Below, one piece after another: positions 44,456 to 51,849 of a DNA stretch of 64,000 nucleotides. Both the position numbers and the translations under genes were made by a program. The notes under the pieces were generated by a model, which saw only the letters and a list, made by a program, of their open reading frames with translations, searched no databases and had not been told where the DNA came from. The stretch's first letter is position 1; each line of letters starts with the position of its first letter. Location: contig NZ_AP022616.1 of assembly GCF_010731115.1 (NCBI RefSeq), positions 3,224,001 through 3,288,000 on the forward strand. The letters are read 5' to 3'. The DNA is from Mycolicibacterium phocaicum (GTDB lineage Bacteria > Actinomycetota > Actinomycetes > Mycobacteriales > Mycobacteriaceae).

Positions 44456-45611
44456 CGACCGCGAAGCGCTGATGACGGTGCGGGCCCTGGTCGACCCCGC
44501 GCGCGGTGGGGACGACGTGGTCGGCCGCTTCTACACCCGGTGGTTCGCCGGCGACCTGTCGGCGCGCGACCTCTTCCCACCGGACCTGGCCGCCCAGCGC
44601 ACCGCCTTCAGCCAGGCGCTGTTCTGGGTGCTCGGCGAGTTCATCGAGCAGCGCGCCGAGGAGCCCGTGGCATTCCTCGCCCAGCTCGGCCGCGATCACC
44701 GCAAATACGGTGTGGGACATCAACATTACGCGGCGCTGCAGGACGCGCTGCTGACCACCCTGCGCGCTGAGCTCGGGGACCACTGGGACGCGCGGGTCGC
44801 CGAGGCCACCACGCACGCCGTCGACCTGATCGTCGGCGTCATGCGCGGCGCCGCCGATTCCGAGCAGACCCCGCCTTACGTCGACGGCACCGTCGTCCAG
44901 CATCTGCGCGTCACCCGGGATGTCTCGGTGGTGCGACTGCAACTCGACCAGGCGCTGGCCTATCACGCGGGTCAGTACGTCGCGGTGCAGGTGCCCCAGT
45001 GGCCGCGCCGCTGGCGGCATCTGAGTCCGTCGATGCCCTCAGATGCCAGCGGCGCCATCGAGTTTCACGTCCGTTCCGTCAGCGGCGGCATGGTGAGCAC
45101 CGCGATCGTCAACCAGACCGCCGCCGGTGATCGCTGGCGACTGTCCAACCCCCATGGCGGCATGAATGTTTCACGCACCGACGGTGATGTGCTCATGGTG
45201 GCCGGTAGCACCGGGCTGGCCCCGCTCCGCGCCCTGTTGATGAATCTGTGCCGCGAGGCCGAGAATCCGCGCGTGCACCTGTTCTTCGGCGGGCGCTACC
45301 CCTGCGACCTGTACGACCTCCGCATCCTCTGGGAGATCGCGGCCACCAATCCGTGGCTGTCCGTCACCCCGGTGTCCGAGTACTCGACCGACCCGCCGTG
45401 GGCCGCCGACTATCCCGACGTGACGCCGCCGCGCGGGTTGCACGTCCGGCAGACCGGGCTGCTCCCCGACGTCGTGACGAGCTACGGCAGCTGGGGCGAC
45501 CGGCAGATCCTGCTGTGCGGCGGACCCGGGATGGTGACCGCCACCAAAGCCGCGCTGATCGCCAAAGGCGCACCCGCAGAACGCATTCAGCACGACCCGT
45601 TGGCCCACTGA
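44445..45611 (+). CDS. Globin-FAD/NAD reductase (Rv0385 type)
   Basis: A 388-aa fusion protein. Residues 1-135 form a globin-like domain (the F-helix block LGRDHRKYGVGHQHYAALQDALLTTL carries the proximal His). Then follows an FNR-like FAD domain (HLSPSMPSDASGAIEFHVRSVSGGMVSTAI) and an NAD domain (VAGSTGLAPLRALL ... LLCGGPGMVTATKAAL). It resembles flavohaemoglobins, so NO dioxygenation or a monooxygenase role is plausible, but distal-pocket residues differ enough for caution. The ATG overlaps the CYTH gene. It matches M. tuberculosis Rv0385, next to clpB there too. Confidence 0.88.
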   Translation: MGLDDREALMTVRALVDPARGGDDVVGRFYTRWFAGDLSARDLFPPDLAAQRTAFSQALFWVLGEFIEQRAEEPVAFLAQLGRDHRKYGVGHQHYAALQDALLTTLRAELGDHWDARVAEATTHAVDLIVGVMRGAADSEQTPPYVDGTVVQHLRVTRDVSVVRLQLDQALAYHAGQYVAVQVPQWPRRWRHLSPSMPSDASGAIEFHVRSVSGGMVSTAIVNQTAAGDRWRLSNPHGGMNVSRTDGDVLMVAGSTGLAPLRALLMNLCREAENPRVHLFFGGRYPCDLYDLRILWEIAATNPWLSVTPVSEYSTDPPWAADYPDVTPPRGLHVRQTGLLPDVVTSYGSWGDRQILLCGGPGMVTATKAALIAKGAPAERIQHDPLAH

Positions 45612-45625
45612 CCCTGGAGGAATCG

Positions 45626-46525
45626 ATGGCCGAACTCGACACCGTCGTACTGCGCGACCCCGAGTCCGCGATGACTGCCACGTTCGTGCCTGGCGCCGGC
45701 ATGATCGGCACCTCGCTCGCCGATGGGGATCTGGAGTTTCTCGGCCAGCGGCGCGGCCTGGACGCCTATCTGACCAACGCCAAGACCATGGGCATCCCGC
45801 TGCTCTATCCCTGGGCGAACCGGTTGGGCGGCAACACCTATGACGCCGACGGCGCAGTGGTCACCTTGACGCCCGGCTCCGGTGGCGTGCGCGTCGACCC
45901 GAACGGCTCCCCCATGCACGGCACGCTCGCGGCCTACCCGGGCTGGCTGATCACCGAGCAGTCGGCGAACTCGCTCACCGCCGCAGTCGATTTCAACCGG
46001 CCCGGCCTGTTGGCGTCGTTCCCGTTTCCGCATGTGCTGACGCAGCGCGTCACGTTGGCGGGCCGCGTCCTGACGGTCGAGACCGTCGTTCGGCCATCGG
46101 CTTCCGCGGCGGTGCCGCTGTGTTTCGGGTATCACCCGTACGTGACCATTCCCGGTGTGCCTCGGGAGGATTGGATACTGGAGACGCCGACGATGCGGCA
46201 CCTCCCGACCGATGATCGCGGGTTGCCGTCCGGCGCTGCCGAGGCGTGGCCGGCACGGTCTGCGCCGCTCGGTGACACCGCCTACGACGACGGCTTCGAC
46301 GAGGTGCCCGACGGCGCGCAGTTCATCCTCCGCGGCGGCGACCACCGGATCACCGTGACCTTCGAAACCGGCTACCGCGCCGCGCAACTGTTCGCGCCGC
46401 CCGGCGACGCGCTCGTCGCCATCGAGCCCATGGCCGCGCCTACCGACGCGCTATGCCGCGGTGGCTACCGCCTCGCCTCCCCCGGCCGACCAGTGACAGC
46501 GCGGTTCTCGATCAAGGTCAACTGA
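45626..46525 (+). CDS. Aldose 1-epimerase family protein
   Basis: A 299-aa galactose-mutarotase-like protein. The conserved blocks are YPWANRLGGNTYDADG (Arg-substrate binding), MHGTLAAYPGW, FGYHPYVTIPG (His-base region), the aspartate TAYDDGFDEVPDG and the catalytic glutamate region VAIEPMAAPTDAL. It interconverts sugar anomers or related hexose phosphates in the cytoplasm. The ATG has GGAGG at 45616-45620. It is 14 bases after the globin-reductase and probably co-transcribed. Confidence 0.9.
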   Translation: MAELDTVVLRDPESAMTATFVPGAGMIGTSLADGDLEFLGQRRGLDAYLTNAKTMGIPLLYPWANRLGGNTYDADGAVVTLTPGSGGVRVDPNGSPMHGTLAAYPGWLITEQSANSLTAAVDFNRPGLLASFPFPHVLTQRVTLAGRVLTVETVVRPSASAAVPLCFGYHPYVTIPGVPREDWILETPTMRHLPTDDRGLPSGAAEAWPARSAPLGDTAYDDGFDEVPDGAQFILRGGDHRITVTFETGYRAAQLFAPPGDALVAIEPMAAPTDALCRGGYRLASPGRPVTARFSIKVN

Positions 46526-46562
46526 GTTCCGAAAACGCGGCCGGTGCCGCACACTTTCTGAC

Positions 46563-47303
46563 GTGGATACGCAAGACCGCCTCGACAGGTGGGAACATCG
46601 CGCGGAGTGGCCGCTGGCCGCTGTCGCCGCGCTGTTCCTGGCTGCATACAGCATCGAGGTCCTCGTCCAGCCGAAGGGCCTGGTCGCACGACTCCTGACC
46701 CTGGTGACCATGCTGGCCTGGGCGGTATTCACCGCCGACTACGCGGCCCGGCTCTACCTGGCCCCCGACCGCAAGAAGTGGTTCTTCCGGCATCTGGTCG
46801 ACCTGGCCGTCGTGCTGCTGCCGCTGTTGCGGCCGCTGCGCCTGCTCCGGCTGGTCGTGCTGGTCGGTGCCCTGCAGAAGGCCATCGGCAACGCCATCCG
46901 GGGCAAGGTGATCATCTACACCATCTCGGGCGCGGTGCTGCTCGTGTATGTCGGGGCGCTGGCGGTGTACGAAGCCGAGCGGGGTGCGCCGGACGCGCAC
47001 ATCACGAGCTTCGGGCTGGCCGTGTGGTGGGCGATGACCACGATCACCACCGTCGGCTACGGCGACATGTATCCCGTCACCACCACCGGCCGGGTCATGG
47101 CGAGCCTCATGATGATCGGCGGCATCAGCCTGGTCGGTTCCATCACGGCGACCATCGCGTCATGGATCGTGCAGACCGTGTCGATCGACGATCAGAAACA
47201 AGACGCGGTGACCGCCGCGCACATCGAGGACCTACGCGGCGAAATCGCCCAGTTGCGGGAGTTGTTGCGCGACAAGGTGAGTAGCGATGTGACCGCCAAC
47301 TGA
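46563..47303 (+). CDS. Voltage-gated-type potassium channel
   Basis: A 246-aa six-helix cation channel. The S4-like segment LLRPLRLLRLVVLVGALQKA has spaced arginines. The pore loop and selectivity filter TTITTVGYGD identify a K+ channel. A cytoplasmic coiled-coil C terminus (about 205-246) could mediate assembly. The GTG start has no strong Shine-Dalgarno. It is the last conserved-type gene before the accessory islet. Confidence 0.9.
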   Translation: MDTQDRLDRWEHRAEWPLAAVAALFLAAYSIEVLVQPKGLVARLLTLVTMLAWAVFTADYAARLYLAPDRKKWFFRHLVDLAVVLLPLLRPLRLLRLVVLVGALQKAIGNAIRGKVIIYTISGAVLLVYVGALAVYEAERGAPDAHITSFGLAVWWAMTTITTVGYGDMYPVTTTGRVMASLMMIGGISLVGSITATIASWIVQTVSIDDQKQDAVTAAHIEDLRGEIAQLRELLRDKVSSDVTAN

Positions 47304-47315
47304 CTTGCTGCGCCG

Positions 47316-48908
47316 TTAGCCGGTTATTTTGCCTTCGACGCCGTCCGCGCGAAGAGTGCCTACCACCGGGTCGAAGATCAGCACCAACAAATCGCCGAGT
47401 TCAGCATCGACCGCATGGGCGAGTTGCCGGACAGAACCCATATTGGGTGCAGCCGGCTCGGCAGGATCCCAAGCAACAGGCACGGGCCCGTGGGCCGTTT
47501 CGAAATCGCGGCTGAGCCCCGGCGCCACGCCAATCGCCTGTGCGACAGGCGGTTCGACGAAGAGTCCAGAACCGCGCAGAACCTGTGTTGTAACGGGGAT
47601 GGTGATGCGGACGCAGCCGTCGGATCGATGAGACGCGCCGCGCACCGTATTCAACGAAGGTATGACCGGCCAAGGGTCTTCAGGTCGGCGACAACGCACC
47701 GTGCCACCTTCGACCACGAACGCGAGCGTCGCCAGATAGGTACGAATCGAGCTTTCCTTGATGTCCGGGAATGCGTCGAGCATGTCGTCAAGCAATGCCC
47801 GTACCGACACCCGCCCGCCGGCATCTGCGACACGGTTTTTCAGCTCTTGCGCGATGCCGCCGTAGGCAGAAACCTCCCGGTCGGCCAGAGTCCATCTGGT
47901 CCGACTCGTTCGAACGAATGCAGCGTTGCCATGCAAGGCCTTCAATACCGCGCGTGCGGACGTATTTTCACCCACAACGGCACTGATCTCGTCGGCAGTC
48001 ATCGGTTCAACGTTCGCTTTGAGCACTGCAGCGACCTTGTCGCTCAGTCCAGCGCTCGACGGAACGTAGACCCCGGCGATCTCCCGCAATCCGTGCGCGT
48101 CCAGATAGGCCGGCACCACTGCGCGCCGCATACCCGCGGCCGTCAGAACGTCGGTCAACACCCTCAGAGTCGGCATAGGCTCCGTGCGATAGAGATCGCG
48201 CACGGCGGCATCGACTCGCTGGCCTCCATCTTCCGGAATCTTCTCGAACCAGCCGGCACGCTCCCGGTATGGCCCGGCGACGTAGAGCAACAGCCAAGCC
48301 GCCTCGGTCGTCGGCTCCACGCCAAACCGACGAATCTCAGATTCGACGTTTGATCGCGGAACGTAGACGCCTAAACGTCCGCCCAAATCCTCGGCGAACT
48401 GCCGTACCTGCGAATGAGCTTGCTCACCGAGCCGTTCGGCGAACCGCGACCGAATCCGGCTCTCGTTTCGCCACAGCCAGGTGGGATGCACACCCAGTTC
48501 GGCCGAAAGGCATTCCTGCGTGACCTTCGCCGGTGCCCATTCGCGCGCTAACAAGACTTTGCGGTCGCGCCCGTCGAGACACTCCAGTAATCGGTTGACC
48601 CCGTCTGTAGCGCTTGCCTGAGATGTGTCGGCTGGCTCGTCGCGCTGAGCCACCGCTCTTCGAGCAGCCCGTACGATCGACTCGACGGTTCGCACACCAG
48701 TCGACCGGTGCCCTAAGAGATCGCCGACTGTCACATCGATCATGTCGGACCACGTCACGTAGGTACGTTCGTATGCATTTCGTGCACGAGCAGGCAACGT
48801 TCCGTACGGAATGGGCTGAGTCCCAAGAGCGTCCAATCCGGCGACCAGCTCGCCCAACCGAACGTCGTCGGCGGGCCATAATCGGGCGGCGGTATGAGTC
48901 GAGGTCAC
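47316..48908 (-). CDS. DNA-binding protein with alpha-CTD-like and sigma-4-like domains
   Basis: A 530-aa protein at the left edge of the secretion islet, transcribed away from it. Near the N terminus, MIDVTVGDLLGHRSTGVRTVESIVRAARRAV resembles the RNA polymerase alpha C-terminal helix-hairpin-helix. It is followed by LAREWAPAKVTQECLSAELGVHPTWLWRNESRIRSR, a sigma-region-4-like HTH. The rest (about 190-430) contains repeated winged-helix-like segments (MTADEISAVVGENTSARAVLKALHG; VSVRALLDDMLDAFPDIKESSIRTYLATL). A transcription role is inferred. GTG 48908 is used; TTG 48971 is possible but lacks support. No close characterised homologue is known to me. Confidence 0.75.
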   Translation of the reverse strand: MTSTHTAARLWPADDVRLGELVAGLDALGTQPIPYGTLPARARNAYERTYVTWSDMIDVTVGDLLGHRSTGVRTVESIVRAARRAVAQRDEPADTSQASATDGVNRLLECLDGRDRKVLLAREWAPAKVTQECLSAELGVHPTWLWRNESRIRSRFAERLGEQAHSQVRQFAEDLGGRLGVYVPRSNVESEIRRFGVEPTTEAAWLLLYVAGPYRERAGWFEKIPEDGGQRVDAAVRDLYRTEPMPTLRVLTDVLTAAGMRRAVVPAYLDAHGLREIAGVYVPSSAGLSDKVAAVLKANVEPMTADEISAVVGENTSARAVLKALHGNAAFVRTSRTRWTLADREVSAYGGIAQELKNRVADAGGRVSVRALLDDMLDAFPDIKESSIRTYLATLAFVVEGGTVRCRRPEDPWPVIPSLNTVRGASHRSDGCVRITIPVTTQVLRGSGLFVEPPVAQAIGVAPGLSRDFETAHGPVPVAWDPAEPAAPNMGSVRQLAHAVDAELGDLLVLIFDPVVGTLRADGVEGKITG

Positions 48909-49134
48909 TGGTACAAATCGTTCATCGGTGTGCTGGACGAGGCCGCGGCTGCAAGACCATACTCGGCTCAACGCCGATCGACCGCGGTCAAGAGATCCTA
49001 TCGACGCCGCGACGCGCCAGCTAAAACGTCATGGCACCAGCCGCCAACAATTGCCAGCGGCGGGACAATTTGGTGCAAGTGCCCCCTACGTCAGCGGACT
49101 ATCCTTGTTGGGACGACTGAAATGCCCTCGGGCG

Positions 49135-49140
49135 TAAAAT
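49135..49140 (+). promoter_or_regulatory. Probable -10 of the Esx islet
   Basis: TAAAAT lies 36 bases before the first esx start in a relatively AT-rich stretch; no matching -35 is clear. The 48909-49176 gap holds the divergent promoters of the islet and no gene that I can support. Confidence 0.35.
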
Positions 49141-49176
49141 CGGTTCGGGGTTGTCGTGCGAAGGGGGGCCGGCGTG

Positions 49177-49479
49177 GTGGACGTAGTCAAGGTCGATACA
49201 CAGATGCTGCGGCATCAGGTCGCGAAGCTCGAGGAGACGATCGGTCACCTGGAGTCACACGAGAAGACGGTCGGGCACACCATCGACTCATTTGGTGAAG
49301 CGCTGAAGGGCGACACCGGTAAGGCCGTCGCGGAGGCGTTGACCAGCTACCAGAAGGCGATGGCTGCGCTCCGCACAGAGCAACACGGGATTACTGAAAA
49401 GCTGCAGTCCGCGGTTGTGGCCTACGACTCGACTGACACCAACGCCGCCGCAGGCCTGACCCAAGCAATGCACCTGTAG
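49177..49479 (+). CDS. Esx/WXG100-family protein lacking the WxG tryptophan
   Basis: Exactly 100 aa and all-helical, the size of an EsxB/CFP-10-type protein. The turn where WxG is expected reads L43-K44-G45 in EALKGDTGKAV, so the tryptophan is lost but the glycine is kept. The C-terminal type VII secretion signal YxxxD is present as Y83-DSTD87. That placement marks it as the CFP-10-like partner of the heterodimer. GTG 49177 is preferred because GGGGGG is 8 bases upstream; GTG 49174 is equally open. The next gene, an ESAT-6-like protein with WHG, begins ten bases after its stop. Confidence 0.85.
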   Translation: MDVVKVDTQMLRHQVAKLEETIGHLESHEKTVGHTIDSFGEALKGDTGKAVAEALTSYQKAMAALRTEQHGITEKLQSAVVAYDSTDTNAAAGLTQAMHL

Positions 49480-49489
49480 GGGGACTTCG

Positions 49490-49780
49490 ATGGCCGAGCA
49501 GGAATGGCACTTTGCAAAGATCGAGCAGACGATCGGCGACCTCAAGGATGAGCACAAGCGGCTGAACGACATTCTGGTCGAGGAGCGCGCTCGGATTCAG
49601 ATGGTCAGCAGCGACATCTGGCACGGCACGGCACGTGAGGGTTGGCAAGCTGCCGAACGCTCGTGGGGCGAGAAGGCCGACGCTGCGCTGGAGTCCTTGA
49701 ACAAGCTGATAGGCGCCATTCAGGGCGGTCATGATTCGATGGAATCTGCCGAGGGGAAGCTCAAGGGCAAGTTCGGCTGA
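49490..49780 (+). CDS. Esx/WXG100-family protein (WHG), ESAT-6-like
   Basis: A 96-aa helical-hairpin protein with a canonical WxG turn, W44-H-G46 in SSDIWHGTAREGW. Aromatic and charged heptads on both helices suit pairing with the upstream partner. The C-terminal flexible tail (EGKLKGKFG) lacks the YxxxD signal, as expected for the EsxA-like partner. GGGG lies upstream of the ATG. The pair is expected to be exported as a dimer through an ESX channel encoded elsewhere in the genome. Confidence 0.9.
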   Translation: MAEQEWHFAKIEQTIGDLKDEHKRLNDILVEERARIQMVSSDIWHGTAREGWQAAERSWGEKADAALESLNKLIGAIQGGHDSMESAEGKLKGKFG

Positions 49781-49802
49781 CCGACGCAGGGAGGGGAATT
49801 CG

Positions 49803-49859
49803 GTGTCGAGTAGTCACCGTTCGCTAGGGGCGGCGCACCGCGAGGCGGCCATCAAATGA
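49803..49859 (+). CDS. 18-codon ORF coupled to the EspB/PE-like gene
   Basis: A GTG at 49803 has the best Shine-Dalgarno in the islet (GGAGGGG, six bases upstream). It opens an 18-codon frame encoding MSSSHRSLGAAHREAAIK that ends in TGA overlapping the next ATG (ATGA). It is either a coupling leader peptide or a tiny basic peptide. The upstream signal makes translation likely; a function is not shown. Confidence 0.4.
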   Translation: MSSSHRSLGAAHREAAIK

Positions 49860-50707
49860 CGCCTACGTTGAAGGTTGATACGGCCCAGCTTGCGGCTGCC
49901 GGTCAAGCGTTTCAAGCAGCGTCGGACGCCGTGCCGGCTGCTCCAGCCTTTTATATCCCGCCTGCTGCGGATGCGCTCTCGGCTGCAGCGGCAACCAATG
50001 CCCCAAAGTTCGCAGATCCGATTACGACCGGCTTGCCCAAGCTGAAAACCGAGACCGCTGCCTACGCAGCGAATGTCAAGGATGCGGCGTCGACGTACGC
50101 GACGACTGATCAACAAGCTGCGGCGGACGTGCTGAAGCAAAAGCTCGATGATCCGGCAGGCCAAGGGGCCGGCGGTGGCGGCAGTGCCGTGTCAGGCGGT
50201 GGCGGCGGAGCGGGATCACCTGGCGGCGCCCCCGATTCGGCCAAGGCCGGCGCAACGTCCGCGGCAGCATCGGGCGCGCCAGGCGCTGGGGGGGATCCGA
50301 TGAGCCAGCTGAGCCAAACTGGCCAGATAGGCGGTCAAATGCTGCAAATGCCGATGCAGATGGCCCAAATGGCGGGGGCGATACCCCAGACTGCAATGCA
50401 GATGGCTCAGCAGGTTGGTCAGCAGATCGGCCAGATGGCCGGCAAGAAGGGTGAGTCCGAAAAGGACAAGCCGGAGGACGCCGACAAGAAAGCTGCTGAA
50501 GACAAGAAGGCAGACGACGAAAAGAAGTCGGCAGACGACAAAGAGAAGTCTCAGGCGCAGTCCGAGAAGGCGCAGCCCAAGGCCCCGGTCGAGGGCAAGC
50601 ATGCCGCCACGCCAATCCACGGTTCGACCGCTGCCCCCGTCCCCCCGGCTTCGTCTGCACCACGCCACGCGGCACCGACCCGACCCAATGTGGAGGAACA
50701 ACTGTGA
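49856..50707 (+). CDS. EspB/PE-like putative ESX substrate
   Basis: A 283-aa protein. Residues 1-95 form a helical hairpin reminiscent of a PE domain or EspB N terminus, ending in the secretion signal Y81-ATT-D85. Then comes a Gly-rich linker (100-145), followed by a striking Met/Gln-rich stretch (about 150-200: GGQMLQMPMQMAQMAG...QMAQQVGQQIGQMAG). A highly charged Lys/Asp/Glu segment (about 200-240) and a Pro-rich tail end the protein. The Met/Gln part could self-assemble; the charged part is probably disordered. It is translationally coupled to the 18-codon ORF and overlaps the next gene (GTGA). Substrate status is inferred from the YxxxD motif and the context. Confidence 0.72.
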   Translation: MTPTLKVDTAQLAAAGQAFQAASDAVPAAPAFYIPPAADALSAAAATNAPKFADPITTGLPKLKTETAAYAANVKDAASTYATTDQQAAADVLKQKLDDPAGQGAGGGGSAVSGGGGGAGSPGGAPDSAKAGATSAAASGAPGAGGDPMSQLSQTGQIGGQMLQMPMQMAQMAGAIPQTAMQMAQQVGQQIGQMAGKKGESEKDKPEDADKKAAEDKKADDEKKSADDKEKSQAQSEKAQPKAPVEGKHAATPIHGSTAAPVPPASSAPRHAAPTRPNVEEQL

Positions 50708-51846
50708 CCCAGCCACCGCCATCCGGCCCGTGGGGCGCTCAGCCCCCGCAGCAGCCCGGAAACTGGCAGGGGTACCCCGGTGGACAGCAGGGGCCGGGTC
50801 CGCAGGGGCAATGGAACCCGCAACAGCAGTGGCCGAGTCCCGCGCCCGCACCCAAGAAGGGGCCACTGAAGTGGGTCCTGGGTGCTATCGCCCTGATCGC
50901 TGTCATTGCGGTCACTGCCGTCGTGGCCGTGTCCTGTGCCGGTGGCAACGGTTCCAACAACGGCGGCACGCCGTCATCGGGCTCGAAATCCGACGTCGCC
51001 AGCGCTAACGACACCGGGCCGGTCTCGGTGATCACCGAAGACCCGTCGTGCGGACCGTGGGGTCCGATAAATGACACGCTAGCGAACATCGAAAAGAACG
51101 GATGGGACAAACGCGATCCGTCTCTACCAGTAACAGCCTGGTCGGCTGACCTAAGCGCACAGTACAAGGCCGTTGGGGAAGCCTTGCGTAACGCGGCCGA
51201 CCAGACGGCACCACTGGCGAAGCTAACGCCCCACCGAGTAATGCGTGAGCTGTATCAGCAGTACATCGCGTACATCCGGACTTATGCCGACCACATACCG
51301 ACGTACAGCTCGGCTGACAACCTGCTTATCACTGTTGGTGGAACGATCGGCACTGTCCTCAACGACATCTGCCAGGCGATCGCGTTCCGTTCCGCCGCAG
51401 CCCGTGGCCCTCTTGTTGGAGCGATCGAGCCACCTAAGCATGTCGCGAACACCAAAGGCGACGGTCCGCCTGAACGGTTCCTCTCCGCGCCAGATCCGGT
51501 TTGCGCAGATTGGAAGAATGCCATAGATCAATTGAGCTCAGATCCTGCATACCTCGCGTGGAGCAAAGAGGATTCGAGCATTCCTGCAAGCAGCTGGCCC
51601 CCGCAGTACAAAGCTGAGAATGATGCAATCAGGCCGATATTCACGCAGACAGCAGACTCTCTGCAAAAGCTTGGTGGACAGAGTGATAATCCGTTCATCG
51701 GCGATCTAGGCGCCCTTGCAGCTCAGTATGGCCGCGCATTTATCCAAGGTATACCGACCTACACAACGAACGACTTGTATCTTTTCAACGTTTTCAGGCA
51801 CGCCCCGGGTGTTGTAAGTGCAGCCTGCGAAGCGGCGGGAGTCTGA
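50704..51846 (+). CDS. Single-pass membrane protein of the secretion islet
   Basis: A 380-aa protein. A Pro/Gln/Gly-rich cytoplasmic tail (1-50, with repeats like PQQPGNWQGYPGG) precedes one transmembrane helix (54-77) and a 300-residue extracytoplasmic domain. This domain seems built from two homologous halves: DPSCGPWGPINDTL...AYIRTYADHIPTYSSADN is mirrored by DPVCADWKNAIDQL...YGRAFIQGIPTYTTND. Each half ends in a cysteine-containing segment. No named family is recognised. It could hold or chaperone the EspB/Esx products at the membrane outer face. It is in the same operon with 3-4-base spacings. Confidence 0.75.
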   Translation: MTQPPPSGPWGAQPPQQPGNWQGYPGGQQGPGPQGQWNPQQQWPSPAPAPKKGPLKWVLGAIALIAVIAVTAVVAVSCAGGNGSNNGGTPSSGSKSDVASANDTGPVSVITEDPSCGPWGPINDTLANIEKNGWDKRDPSLPVTAWSADLSAQYKAVGEALRNAADQTAPLAKLTPHRVMRELYQQYIAYIRTYADHIPTYSSADNLLITVGGTIGTVLNDICQAIAFRSAAARGPLVGAIEPPKHVANTKGDGPPERFLSAPDPVCADWKNAIDQLSSDPAYLAWSKEDSSIPASSWPPQYKAENDAIRPIFTQTADSLQKLGGQSDNPFIGDLGALAAQYGRAFIQGIPTYTTNDLYLFNVFRHAPGVVSAACEAAGV

Positions 51847-51849
51847 TTA

